The notes: generated by a model from the sequence alone, not told the origin. 13,445 nt of DNA from Nautiliaceae bacterium (GCA_027008345.1 JALTBU010000284.1:1-13445), one strand, 5' to 3'; shown: positions 5,647 through 13,445, counted from the first letter of the stretch. Made by a program: numbers and translations.

Positions 5647-8184
5647 ATGGATATTAGAAAAGAATTTTTAGATTTTTTTGAAAAAAAAGGACACAAAGTT
5701 TATCCTTCGGCCCCGCTTATACCTGATGATCCGACATTGCTTTTTACAAATGCAGGGATGGTGCCTTTTAAGCCTATTTTTACAGGTGAGAAAGAACCGC
5801 CAAATCCTCCAAGAGCAACTTCGGCTCAACTTTGTATGAGAGCTGGAGGTAAGCATAACGACCTTGAAAATGTAGGATATACAAACAGACATCATACGCT
5901 TTTTGAAATGCTTGGTAACTTTTCATTTGGGGATTATTTTAAAGAAGAGGCTATTTCATATGCCTGGGAATTTGTAACAGAAGTATTAAATCTGCCAAAA
6001 GAGAGACTTTGGATTACAATCCATGAAAGTGATGATGAAGCAGGTAAAATTTGGGAAAAATATGTTCCAAAAGAGCGTATTGTAAAAATGGGTGATAAAG
6101 ACAATTTTTGGCAAATGGGAGATACAGGACCTTGTGGACCTTGCAGTGAAATACATTTTGACCAGGGGGCTGATAAATTTAATTCGCCTGAGGATTATTT
6201 AGGCGGTGAAGGGGATAGGTTTCTTGAAATATGGAACCTTGTATTTATGCAATACAATAGAGATGAAAAAGGAAATTTAACACCTCTTCCAAAGCCGAGT
6301 ATTGATACTGGTATGGGGTTAGAGAGAATAACTGCTATAAAAGAAGGCGTTACAAGTAATTATGACAGTTCAATTTTCAGACCTTTACTTGAAAAAATCG
6401 TTGAAATAACAGGCAAGGAATATTTTAAAGACAAAAGAGGGGCAAGCCATAGAGTTATAGCAGACCATATAAGAGCTGTTAGTTTCTTACTTGCTGAGGG
6501 TGTAAGATTTGACAGAGAAGGCAGGGGGTATGTACTTAGAAGAATTTTAAGAAGAGGGGTTAGACACGGGTATCTTTTAGGTCAAAGAGAGCCTTTTATG
6601 TATAAAATTGTAGATACCCTTGCAAATCAGATGGGAGGGCATTATCCTCAATTAATAGAAAAAAAAGAGGCTATTAAAGATTCAATGAGGCTTGAAGAAG
6701 AAAGATTTTTTGAGACAATTGATAAAGGTATGGCTCTTTTTAAAGAAGAACTTGCAAAAACAACAGGCGAAATATTTAGCGGTGAAGTGGCATTTAAACT
6801 TTATGATACATACGGGTTTCCTCTTGATTTGACAGAAGATATGCTAAGAGAAGTTGGAAAAAAAGTAGATATTCAAAGCTTTAATAAACTGATGGAAGAA
6901 CAAAAACAAAGAGCTAGGGCAAATTGGAAAGGAAGCGGAGATAAAAAAATTAATCTAAAAGATCTTGAAAAATATGAGCCTAATAAATTCGTAGGATATG
7001 AAAATACAGAAATTAAAACAAAAATAAAAGCCCTTTTTGATGAAGATATGAATGAAGTTAATGAGCTTAACGGTAATGGTTGGGTTATGCTTGAAAATAC
7101 TCCTTTTTATGCTGAAAGTGGAGGACAGATTGGAGATAGGGGCGTATTAAAATGCAATGACGAAATTTGTGCTGAGGTAATAGATACTCAAAAATTTGAT
7201 GAAAGAAATTTAAGTAAAGTTAAAAATGCCAAATTAAAAGTTAGTGAGGAAGTAAAAGCCATTGTAGATGAAAGCAGAAGAGAAATTGCAAAGCATCACT
7301 CAGCCACTCACCTTTTACACTCAGCCCTTAGAAAAGTTTTAGGAGAACATGTAACTCAAGCCGGGTCTTTGGTTGAAGCAAACAGATTAAGATTTGACTT
7401 TACTCATCCAAAAGCCTTAACAAAAGAAGAACTTGATAAAATTGAAGATATGGTCAATAATGTAATTGCAAGAGGAATTGAAGGAAAAGTTGAAGAGATG
7501 AGTATTGATGAAGCCAAGAAAAAAGGTGCAATGGCACTTTTTGGTGAAAAATACGGTGATATTGTAAGAGTGGTTGAATTTGGCGATTACAGTGTTGAGC
7601 TTTGCGGTGGAACGCATGTAAAAAATACGGCTGAGATAGGAAGTTTTTATATTACAAAAGAAAGCGGTGTAAGCGCTGGGGTTAGAAGAATTGAAGCTGT
7701 TGCTGGGATTGGGGCATATAAATATGCAAAAGGTTATAGAGATTTAGTAGAAGAGATTAAAGCTGAAAATAAAGCAAAAGACATTAAACAATTTATAGAA
7801 AAACAAAAAGAAGAGATTAAATCACTTAAAAATGAAATCAAAGAACTTCAAAAAGCGGCGGTTAAAGAGATTAAACCTGTTGAAAAAAATGGAATTAATT
7901 TCGTAATTGAAAGAATTGATAATGCAAATTTAAGAGAAATAGCAACTGATTTAAAAAGTAGAATTGATAATTTGGTAGCTTTACTTGCAGGTGAGAACAA
8001 AGGTAAAGTTCAAATTGTGGCTGTGAGCAAAGTTCCTGAAATAAAAGCCGGGGATTTGATTAAAGAATTCGCTCCAATTGTGAACGGAAGAGGCGGAGGA
8101 AAACCTGATTTTGCACAAGGTGGGGGAAGTGATGTTTCTAAAATAGACGAGCTTATTCAAAGAGCAAAAGAAAAATTCCTCTAA
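5647..8184 (+). CDS. alaS: Alanyl-tRNA synthetase
   Basis: Charges tRNA-Ala and clears mischarged Ser/Gly-tRNA-Ala in the cytoplasm. 845 residues, slightly shorter than the E. coli enzyme, as usual in this group. The class II catalytic core has the motif region LLFTNAGMVPFKP (31-43), GGKHNDLENVGYTNRHHT (67-84) and FEMLGNFSFGDYF (86-98). TGPCGPCSEIHFD marks the conserved Cys-rich loop and GMGLER motif 3. The editing domain carries the zinc-site residues His551 and His555 (HSATH) and Cys653 and His657 (CGGTH). A coiled coil at ~700-740 (KQKEEIKSLKNEIKELQ) joins it to the C-terminal DHHA1 domain, with the glycine-rich GRGGGKPDFAQGGG near the end. ATG at 5647 with AAAAAGG six bases upstream. No convincing terminator hairpin follows. 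Confidence 0.97.
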   Translation: MDIRKEFLDFFEKKGHKVYPSAPLIPDDPTLLFTNAGMVPFKPIFTGEKEPPNPPRATSAQLCMRAGGKHNDLENVGYTNRHHTLFEMLGNFSFGDYFKEEAISYAWEFVTEVLNLPKERLWITIHESDDEAGKIWEKYVPKERIVKMGDKDNFWQMGDTGPCGPCSEIHFDQGADKFNSPEDYLGGEGDRFLEIWNLVFMQYNRDEKGNLTPLPKPSIDTGMGLERITAIKEGVTSNYDSSIFRPLLEKIVEITGKEYFKDKRGASHRVIADHIRAVSFLLAEGVRFDREGRGYVLRRILRRGVRHGYLLGQREPFMYKIVDTLANQMGGHYPQLIEKKEAIKDSMRLEEERFFETIDKGMALFKEELAKTTGEIFSGEVAFKLYDTYGFPLDLTEDMLREVGKKVDIQSFNKLMEEQKQRARANWKGSGDKKINLKDLEKYEPNKFVGYENTEIKTKIKALFDEDMNEVNELNGNGWVMLENTPFYAESGGQIGDRGVLKCNDEICAEVIDTQKFDERNLSKVKNAKLKVSEEVKAIVDESRREIAKHHSATHLLHSALRKVLGEHVTQAGSLVEANRLRFDFTHPKALTKEELDKIEDMVNNVIARGIEGKVEEMSIDEAKKKGAMALFGEKYGDIVRVVEFGDYSVELCGGTHVKNTAEIGSFYITKESGVSAGVRRIEAVAGIGAYKYAKGYRDLVEEIKAENKAKDIKQFIEKQKEEIKSLKNEIKELQKAAVKEIKPVEKNGINFVIERIDNANLREIATDLKSRIDNLVALLAGENKGKVQIVAVSKVPEIKAGDLIKEFAPIVNGRGGGKPDFAQGGGSDVSKIDELIQRAKEKFL

Positions 8185-8194
8185 ATCTCCTTTT

Positions 8195-8228
8195 TTTGAC
8201 ATTAATTTAACATTAAATTTTATATAAT
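8195..8228 (+). promoter_or_regulatory. Promoter with tandem 11-bp repeat operator for the two-component operon
   Basis: TTTGACATTAA (8195-8205) is followed without a gap by TTTAACATTAA (8206-8216): two direct copies matching at 10 of 11 positions. Direct repeats one helical turn apart are the classic target of OmpR/PhoB-family regulator dimers. A consensus TATAAT lies at 8223-8228, predicting a start near 8235 and a ~14-nt leader to the ATG at 8249. The repeats cover the -35 area, the position for activation with RNA polymerase or for autoregulation. That the encoded regulator binds here is inferred. Confidence 0.6.
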
Positions 8229-8248
8229 AGCAATAAAAAAGAGTTGCT

Positions 8249-8896
8249 ATGATATCTGTGTTATTGGTAGAAGACGATTTACAGCTTGCAAAAATAGTAA
8301 AAAAAATTTTAGAATCAAGAAATTATGAAGTGCTTTTGGTTGAAGATGGTTTAAAAGCTGTAGATGAAATAAAAAATAGACCGTTTGATTTATATCTTAT
8401 TGATATTAATATTCCGAATATATCAGGACTTGAAGTGGTTAAATATATAAGAGAACTTTATTCAGACGGTTATATTGTTATGATTACTGCAAGTGTTGAT
8501 GAGTATTATTTTGAAAAAGCATATGAATACGGATGCGATGACTATATTAAAAAACCGTTTCATGCGACTGAGCTTGAAGTAAGAATTCAGCGTCTTTTAA
8601 AAAAACAGAAATCCTTTTCTTTTGATGATTATAAATTCAGGTTTGAAGATGATGAGCTTTTTAAAAACAAAGAAAGAGTGCCTCTTAGAAAAAAAGAAAA
8701 AAGACTTCTTCACATACTTCTAAAAAATGTAAATAGAACAGTTCATAATCAAAGAATCATAGATTATGTATGGGAAGGTGAAAAGAAAAATAATTATCCT
8801 TTACGTCAACTCGTTAATGAGCTTAGAAAAAAACTTGACAAAGATTATATTAAAACCGTTGTAGGCATAGGTTATAGATTTGAAGTGGAAAATTAG
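8249..8896 (+). CDS. OmpR/PhoB-family response regulator
   Basis: Two-component transcription factor of 215 residues. Receiver domain (1-~118): acidic pocket Glu8-Asp9-Asp10, phospho-acceptor Asp52 (LIDINIP), switch Thr80 and Lys102 in YIKKPF. C-terminal winged-helix DNA-binding domain (~123-213): LRKKEKRLLHILLKN, IIDYVWEG, recognition helix around 184-197 (PLRQLVNELRKKL) and the closing hairpin VVGIGYRFE. All phosphorylation residues are present, so it should be active. The ribosome site is weak (AAAAAGAG). It overlaps the downstream histidine kinase by 17 bases, so the two are a cognate pair. A tandem repeat typical of this family precedes it. Which genes it controls beyond itself cannot be told; its receiver is generic and no symbol is justified. 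Confidence 0.93.
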   Translation: MISVLLVEDDLQLAKIVKKILESRNYEVLLVEDGLKAVDEIKNRPFDLYLIDINIPNISGLEVVKYIRELYSDGYIVMITASVDEYYFEKAYEYGCDDYIKKPFHATELEVRIQRLLKKQKSFSFDDYKFRFEDDELFKNKERVPLRKKEKRLLHILLKNVNRTVHNQRIIDYVWEGEKKNNYPLRQLVNELRKKLDKDYIKTVVGIGYRFEVEN

Positions 8897-10754
8897 GCTT
8901 CAAAAGGACTTTTTAATTGTTTTTTTAATTGGAGTTGTTTCGATAATACTTTATCTACAATATCTATATAATAAAAAAAATTTAATTGGAAGATTCAAAA
9001 GTGAAGAATACGCAAAAACTATTCAGATAAGAGATAAATTTAAATCAGTTCTTAATAATGTGGAATTGATTTTTAAAAGTAAACTTGACGAGAATCTTAA
9101 AGCTTTGAATTCGCTTTATCTTTTATATTCTAATATGAATAATTTTAATGCTGATAAAGCTGCAGCAATTTTAAACAATGAGTATAAAGGAAAAGGTTAT
9201 TATGAAGTATTTGTAATAAATAGAAATTTTAAAATTATAAAAGCTTCTTATAAACCTGATCTGGGACTTAATCTTGGGCAGTTCCCAAAATACAGAAAAG
9301 TATTTGAAAATGTCTTTAACGGAAAAGAAAAAGTAAATATCTCTTATCTGATTTTTGATTATTCTTCATTTACAATAAAAAGGTATTTTTTAATCCTTTC
9401 GCCTGATAAAAAATATCTCTTACAGCTTGCTTATGTTGTTGATATTTATCCGAAATTAAAAGAGCTGTATATTAAATTTTTAAATAAATATCGCGATTTA
9501 AATGATGTTAAACTTTATTTTATGGATAAATATCTGATTTATCCGGTTAATTTCAAACAGAGATATCAGCCTAAAAAACCTATTGAAAAAGTAATGGATG
9601 AAACTTCAAATATACTCATTACGCTTTTAAAAGATATAGGAGAATATGGCAAATATTCAAAAATTATACAAAATAAAAGAAAATGTATGATTTTTGAGCA
9701 TTTAAGCACTGTGGTGCTACAATTGTTTTATTCTCATAATAATATATTAAGTAAATTAAATTTAAACAGGCATAAATATATTACATATACTCTTATTGAA
9801 GGATTTTTTAAAAATTTTTCAAATCGTCTTATTATTAAAAATGATTTTTCAACTTATATTCTTGAAAAAGATATTGAAACTATAAGAAATAGATTTTTAA
9901 TTGTATTGTTTTCTTTAATATTGCTTGCTGTTTTTATGAAATTTATTGTTTATTATATGGGAAATAAAATAAAAGAACTTGTTATTCATATGAAAGAAAA
10001 TAGACCTCTTGAAAAAACAAATTCTTATATAAAAGAGCTTGATGATTTGGCAGAAGCATATAATGAATACAGACAAAGATTAAATAAAGAAATAGAAAAA
10101 AATAGAAATTTACTTATGGAAAACAGAAGATTTATTGTAGATACGGTCCATCAGTTAAAAACACCTCTTAGTATAATTACATTAAACAGTGATTTTTTAA
10201 AAATGCAGATAAAAGATAAAAATATTGAAGAGACACTCAATGAAATAGAAGCTGCAATTGCAATGCTTACAAATTCATATGAGGATCTTTCTTATCTTGC
10301 GGCTGAAAAGACAGTTGAATATAAACCGGTTGAATTAAATCTTTCAGAGATTGTAAGACAAAGAGTTGAATTTTTTACACCTCTTGCAAAAGCGAGGAAT
10401 AAAATAATTATAACAGATATTGATGAGGGAATAATATATAAAATAAACAAAGTGGAATTTGAAAGGCTTGTTGATAATAATATTTCAAATGCCATTGATT
10501 ATTCGAAAGGAAAAGAGATAAAAGTGTCTCTTAAAAAAAATGATGGCAAATTTATTTTGAGTATTGAATCTTTTGGTGAAAAAATCCAAGAGCCTCAAAA
10601 ACTTTTTGAAAAAAATTACAGGGAACATACACATAAAAGAGGTCTTGGTATTGGACTTAATATTGTCAAAAAAATATGTGATAAATATGGTATTAAATAT
10701 AAAGTTATTTCAAAAGAAGGCAAAAATATTTTCGAATACATTTTTAATACTTAA
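8880..10754 (+). CDS. Sensor histidine kinase with large extracytoplasmic sensor domain
   Basis: Membrane kinase of 624 residues, partner of the preceding regulator. Membrane segment 1 at ~10-29, an extracytoplasmic sensor at ~30-337, segment 2 at ~338-360. The sensor size and the patch YYEVFVINRNFKIIKAS, then YFLILSPDKKYLLQLAYVVDIY, suggest a double-Cache-like fold (tentative). Then a short linker coiled coil, HisKA with phospho-acceptor His424 (VHQLKTPLS), the N box with Asn533/Asn537 (DNNISNA) and the G2 box RGLGIGLNIVKKIC (587-600). The G1 box is degenerate: DxGxG is replaced by ESFGEKI (563-569), a feature I associate with a subgroup of these kinases rather than with loss of activity. 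Start is a TTG at 8880, with AGG at 8869-8871, inside the regulator's end; no better start precedes the first membrane helix. The ligand is unknown. Confidence 0.88.
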   Translation: MKWKIRLQKDFLIVFLIGVVSIILYLQYLYNKKNLIGRFKSEEYAKTIQIRDKFKSVLNNVELIFKSKLDENLKALNSLYLLYSNMNNFNADKAAAILNNEYKGKGYYEVFVINRNFKIIKASYKPDLGLNLGQFPKYRKVFENVFNGKEKVNISYLIFDYSSFTIKRYFLILSPDKKYLLQLAYVVDIYPKLKELYIKFLNKYRDLNDVKLYFMDKYLIYPVNFKQRYQPKKPIEKVMDETSNILITLLKDIGEYGKYSKIIQNKRKCMIFEHLSTVVLQLFYSHNNILSKLNLNRHKYITYTLIEGFFKNFSNRLIIKNDFSTYILEKDIETIRNRFLIVLFSLILLAVFMKFIVYYMGNKIKELVIHMKENRPLEKTNSYIKELDDLAEAYNEYRQRLNKEIEKNRNLLMENRRFIVDTVHQLKTPLSIITLNSDFLKMQIKDKNIEETLNEIEAAIAMLTNSYEDLSYLAAEKTVEYKPVELNLSEIVRQRVEFFTPLAKARNKIIITDIDEGIIYKINKVEFERLVDNNISNAIDYSKGKEIKVSLKKNDGKFILSIESFGEKIQEPQKLFEKNYREHTHKRGLGIGLNIVKKICDKYGIKYKVISKEGKNIFEYIFNT

Positions 10755-10756
10755 TT

Positions 10757-10784
10757 TGTTACAATTACAATAAAATCTTTAAGG
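10757..10784 (+). promoter_or_regulatory. Probable promoter and ribosome site of the maf-his operon
   Basis: TGTTACAAT (10757-10765) is a good extended -10 element (TGn plus TACAAT); a start near 10772 would give a ~19-nt leader. A second TACAAT (10766-10771) and TAAAAT (10771-10776) overlap it but would place the start in or next to the AAGG ribosome site (10781-10784). Only 36 bases separate the kinase stop from the maf ATG and no terminator is seen, so read-through from the kinase is also possible. Confidence 0.4.
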
Positions 10785-10790
10785 TATTTT

Positions 10791-11348
10791 ATGTTAATTT
10801 TATGCAGCGGTTCAAAAACAAGAGCCGAGCTTTTAAAAAAAGCTGGAATAAAGTTTGTTCAAAAAAGCTGTAAGTTTGATGAAGAGAGTGTAAAAAGCAA
10901 TGATCCTTATGAATTTGTAAGCATTGCAAGTTTAGGAAAATTTAGAGAATGTGTTAAATGTTTTGAAAATGAAAATATAATAGCTGCCGATACTGTGGTA
11001 ACTGATGGCAAACAGATTCTTAGAAAAGCAAAAAACGAAGAAGATGCTAAAAGGATTTTACTCGCACAGAGCGGAAAAGAAATTAAAATAGTTACTTCTA
11101 TGTGGGTGAAGTATGAACGCAGGATTTTTGGCAGGACAGATGAGACGGTATATGAATTTGAAGAGTTTGATAAAAAAGATTTAGACAATTATTTAAAAAG
11201 TGGGGAATGGAGAGGAAAAGCGGGGGCATGTATGGTGGAAGGTTTTTGTAAAAAATATATAAAAAATGTCCAAGGTTATGAAACTACGGCAATGGGGCTT
11301 TGTGTTGAAGAACTTTTAAAAATTATAGGAGAACAAAATGCACATTAG
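10791..11348 (+). CDS. maf: Maf-family nucleoside triphosphate pyrophosphatase
   Basis: Cytoplasmic Maf/HAM1-superfamily enzyme; relatives hydrolyse non-canonical or modified nucleotides (dTTP/UTP or 7-methyl-GTP types) to monophosphates and are linked to septum formation. 185 residues, near the family's usual 180-200. Motifs: ILCSGSKTRAELL at the N-terminus (family form SxSPRRxELL, with the Pro-Arg pair replaced by Lys-Thr), the substrate-proximal Lys50, catalytic Asp67 in AADTVV, QSGKEIKIVTS (93-103), and GKAGACMVEG (142-151) with the following QGYETTAMGL. The substituted first motif is a variation; substrate class is not assigned. ATG with AAGG upstream. It overlaps the next gene by 11 bases and leads a maf/PDC-protein/hisH/hisA transcript. 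In Campylobacter jejuni, as I recall, maf directly follows alaS; here the two-component pair lies between them. Confidence 0.9.
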   Translation: MLILCSGSKTRAELLKKAGIKFVQKSCKFDEESVKSNDPYEFVSIASLGKFRECVKCFENENIIAADTVVTDGKQILRKAKNEEDAKRILLAQSGKEIKIVTSMWVKYERRIFGRTDETVYEFEEFDKKDLDNYLKSGEWRGKAGACMVEGFCKKYIKNVQGYETTAMGLCVEELLKIIGEQNAH

Positions 11349-12234
11349 GGAAATTCAAGAATTTCAAAAGATAAGAAAAGAAGCAAGAGCATATTTATGT
11401 TACCTCTTACATAGGAATCTTCCAAATAGGCTCCCTAATATCAGTATTGATGTTGTTTATGAGGGATTAGAGAGAATTGTGCATGAGCTTCCTCCAATCA
11501 ACGCTGCGTATATTCTTGATGCAGAAGGTAAGCAGATTAGTAAAATGATTACACTTAAAGAAAAATATAAAAATTTTCAAATAGAATTCAATCAAGCAAA
11601 TAGAACATATTTTTATAAAGCTGTAAAAGAAAAAAAATGTATTCTTACGGATCCATATCCAAGCCTTATAGGCGGTGAGATGGTTGTTAGTGCGGCAATG
11701 CCTATTTTTAATGAGAGAGGTGACCTGCTTTACGTGGCTGTGGTAGATATTCCTTTGGATGAACTTTTAAAATTTGTAAAGGTTGAAAAAGGAGAAAATT
11801 GGGCACATACTTTTAATAGAATAGTTTATGGAGTGTTTGCTGGAGCATTGTTTGCAATTTGTGTATTATTATTTATTGACGGAATTAAAATGTTTTTTAC
11901 TTATACACTCGCAAATATTGAAATAAAAAAAATGTTTGAATCAACAATTTTGATTACGCTTTCACTTGCGCTTTTTGATTTGGTAAAAACACTTTTATTT
12001 GAAGAAGTAATTGGGGAAAAAGAAGAACATCCTTTTGCTATTCATAAAACAATGATTAAATTTTTAGGAAGTATTGTAATTGCACTTGCGATTGAAGGAT
12101 TAATGTTAGTATTTAAATTCGCAATGATTGATCCTAAAATGCTGATTTATGCTTCTGTTTTGATTGGTTCTGTTACATTTTTGCTTATAGGTCTTGCTTA
12201 TTATATGAAGTCAGTCGGAAAGGATATTAAGTGA
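11338..12234 (+). CDS. Four-TM membrane protein with N-terminal PDC/Cache-like domain
   Basis: 298 residues, function unknown. Residues ~35-145 resemble a PDC/Cache sensor fold: NAAYILDAEGKQIS, then YFYKAVKEKKCILTDPYPS, MVVSAAMPIFNERGDLLYVAVVDIPLDEL. This is the usual strand and helix order with the 'yrp....g...is.pi....g...gv...di' pattern of such domains. Four membrane segments follow (~162-181, 202-221, 241-261, 268-290), with a short acidic loop after the second. No kinase, cyclase or methyl-accepting output domain is present, and no signal peptide or helix precedes the sensor, so it is predicted cytoplasmic, unlike most PDC domains. ATG with GGAG eight bases upstream inside the end of maf; its stop overlaps the hisH GTG start (GTGA). 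Similar proteins occur in Campylobacterota by my recollection. Role in histidine synthesis or in membrane sensing is not established. Confidence 0.75.
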   Translation: MHIREIQEFQKIRKEARAYLCYLLHRNLPNRLPNISIDVVYEGLERIVHELPPINAAYILDAEGKQISKMITLKEKYKNFQIEFNQANRTYFYKAVKEKKCILTDPYPSLIGGEMVVSAAMPIFNERGDLLYVAVVDIPLDELLKFVKVEKGENWAHTFNRIVYGVFAGALFAICVLLFIDGIKMFFTYTLANIEIKKMFESTILITLSLALFDLVKTLLFEEVIGEKEEHPFAIHKTMIKFLGSIVIALAIEGLMLVFKFAMIDPKMLIYASVLIGSVTFLLIGLAYYMKSVGKDIK

Positions 12235-12842
12235 AAATTGGAATAGTTGATTACAATATGGGAAACCTTGCAAGTGTAAAAAACGCTTTTGATAAAATAG
12301 GAGCTTATGCTGAAATAGTAAAAGAATCTGAAAAAATAAAAAATTATGATAAATTAATACTTCCAGGCGTTGGGGCTTTTGGCGATGCAATGGAACATTT
12401 GAAATATACAGGAATGGATGAAGCTATAAAAGATTTTGTAAAAAGCGGTAAATATATGCTTGGAGTATGTCTTGGTATGCAGCTTTTGTTTGAACGCTCA
12501 GAAGAATTCGGAGCACACGAAGGTCTTGGACTTATTGAAGGAGAAGTTGTATATTTTGATAAAAACAGAGTGGGGGGACATAAAATACCTCATATGGGCT
12601 GGAATAAGCTTTTTAATACAAATTCACCTCTTTTTGAAGGACTTGAAAATCCTTATCTTTATTTTGTGCATTCACTTCATGTTGTTTGTGATGATAAATA
12701 TGCAATAGGTAAAACAGTTTACGGATATGAGTTTGTAAGTGCTGTAAATAAAGAAAATGTATTTGGTTTTCAGCCGCATCCTGAAAAAAGTCACGATGAA
12801 GGTCTTAAAATACTTAAAAATTTTATAGAGTTAGGAGAGTAA
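12231..12842 (+). CDS. hisH: Imidazole glycerol phosphate synthase, glutaminase subunit
   Basis: Class I glutamine amidotransferase that releases ammonia from glutamine and passes it to HisF, making imidazole glycerol phosphate and AICAR in histidine synthesis; cytoplasmic, works as a HisHF complex. 203 residues, the normal length. MKIGIVDYNMGNLASVKNA is the family N-terminus; PGVGAFGDAM is the oxyanion-strand region. The catalytic triad is complete: Cys80 in GVCLGMQLL, His183 and Glu185 in QPHPEKS. The start is a GTG overlapping the previous stop by four bases, with AAAGGA just upstream, so translation is probably coupled. hisA follows after a 1-base gap; hisF must lie outside the window. 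Confidence 0.96.
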   Translation: MKIGIVDYNMGNLASVKNAFDKIGAYAEIVKESEKIKNYDKLILPGVGAFGDAMEHLKYTGMDEAIKDFVKSGKYMLGVCLGMQLLFERSEEFGAHEGLGLIEGEVVYFDKNRVGGHKIPHMGWNKLFNTNSPLFEGLENPYLYFVHSLHVVCDDKYAIGKTVYGYEFVSAVNKENVFGFQPHPEKSHDEGLKILKNFIELGE

Positions 12843-12843
12843 T

Positions 12844-13445
12844 ATGGAAATATTTCCAGCCATTGATTTAAAAGACGGTAAAGCCGTAAGACTTACAAAA
12901 GGTTTAATGGACAGTGCAAAAGTTTACAGTGATGAACCTTGGGAACTTGCAAAAAGATTTGAAGAAATGGGAGCAAGATGGCTTCATATTGTGGATCTTA
13001 ACGGGGCTTTTGCAGGGGAGCCTAAAAATATAGAACAGATTGAAAAAATCAGAAAAAATACAGATCTTAAAATTCAGCTTGGAGGCGGTATAAGAGATGA
13101 AGATACAATAAAAAAATACCTTGATTTGGGGATTAATAGACTGATTTTAGGAAGCATTGCCGCAAGAGATCCTCAAAAAGTTATAGATCTTGCCGATAAA
13201 TATCCTATAGCAGTAGGTATAGACGCAAAAGACGGATATGTTGCGGTTGACGGATGGGGCAAGAGTGAAGGTATAAAAGCGGCCGAACTTGCAAAAATAT
13301 ATGAAAATTCTCAAATTGATTGTATAATTGCAACAGATATTTCAAAAGATGGAACGCTTAGCGGTCTTAATATAAATTTTATACTTGAAATTCAAAATGC
13401 AAGCAAAAAACCGGTAATCGCAAGCGGCGGAGTGGCAAGTGAAGA
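12844..13445 (+). CDS. hisA: HisA, ProFAR isomerase (3' end outside window)
   Basis: 1-(5-phosphoribosyl)-5-[(5-phosphoribosylamino)methylideneamino] imidazole-4-carboxamide isomerase, the TIM-barrel enzyme making PRFAR for HisHF in histidine synthesis. 200 codons are visible of about 240. MEIFPAIDLKDGKAVRL carries the first catalytic Asp (Asp8), VGIDAKDG the second (Asp127). The phosphate-binding loops QLGGGIR (78-84) and VIASGGVAS (191-199) and DISKDGTLSG (165-174) are present. PRA isomerase activity (a TrpF-like dual function) cannot be judged from this. ATG with GGAGA upstream, one base after the hisH stop (12840-12842), continuing the operon. The reading frame is intact to the edge of the window. 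Confidence 0.95.
   Translation, partial: MEIFPAIDLKDGKAVRLTKGLMDSAKVYSDEPWELAKRFEEMGARWLHIVDLNGAFAGEPKNIEQIEKIRKNTDLKIQLGGGIRDEDTIKKYLDLGINRLILGSIAARDPQKVIDLADKYPIAVGIDAKDGYVAVDGWGKSEGIKAAELAKIYENSQIDCIIATDISKDGTLSGLNINFILEIQNASKKPVIASGGVASE

Noticed and set aside
8191..8201. T-run after alaS as terminator, and TTGACA (8196-8201) as a -35 box
   Set aside because: No GC-rich stem precedes the T-run. The TTGACA is 21 bp from TATAAT, too far for a normal -35, and is better explained as part of the 11-bp repeat.
1..13445. CRISPR array, insertion sequence, prophage, toxin-antitoxin or biosynthetic cluster
   Set aside because: I found no regularly spaced repeats, transposase, integrase or paired small toxin/antitoxin genes; genes are mostly housekeeping with uniform base composition by eye.

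Overview
The window is AT-rich, densely packed bacterial DNA with short intergenic gaps and genes on both strands. Protein character and gene neighbourhood (alaS near maf, bioF directly upstream of a class A penicillin-binding protein, a short HisH followed by HisA) point to the Campylobacterota (Epsilonproteobacteria). A thermophilic Nautiliales-type organism (Nautilia, Caminibacter, Lebetimonas) is my best guess from composition and Lys/Ile/Glu-rich proteins, but this is inference and no database was consulted. I found no rRNA, tRNA, CRISPR array, IS element or phage gene. All genes look intact except the two cut by the window edges.

Layout. (1) 1-573: the 3' end of gltX (glutamyl-tRNA synthetase), closed by a hairpin that overlaps its stop codon. 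(2) 580-2605: a divergent pair, an XRE-cupin regulator with an unusually long C-terminus (minus) and a 10-TM EamA/DMT exporter (plus). The 184-bp gap between them is the most information-rich non-coding stretch here. It has two overlapping TATAAT boxes, one per strand, inside an imperfect palindrome. On the transporter side a predicted ~137-nt leader carries a 13-bp long-range stem enclosing further hairpins. (3) 2595-5596 (minus): bioF and pbp1A, coupled by an ATGA overlap; pbp1A runs 11 bp into the end of the transporter gene. (4) 5647-8184: alaS, divergent from bioF with a shared palindromic -10 region. (5) 8249-10754: an OmpR-family response regulator and its histidine kinase, preceded by a TATAAT box and two tandem 11-bp repeats typical of an OmpR-type operator. 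(6) 10791-13445: maf, a four-TM protein with a Cache/PDC-like domain, hisH and hisA (cut by the window end), tightly overlapping and almost certainly one transcript.

How the genes work together. Most encode core functions: tRNA charging (GltX, AlaS), peptidoglycan synthesis (PBP1A), biotin synthesis (BioF), removal of non-canonical nucleotides (Maf) and histidine synthesis (HisH, HisA). The accessory, sensing content is the XRE-cupin/EamA module, the two-component system between alaS and maf, and the membrane-anchored PDC-like protein inside the maf-his operon. The strongest leads are the structured leader plus shared palindromic promoter at 1606-1768, and the PDC-like protein, whose sensor domain has no preceding membrane segment and so appears to face the cytoplasm. 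I see no multi-gene system that I can call new; these are local observations.
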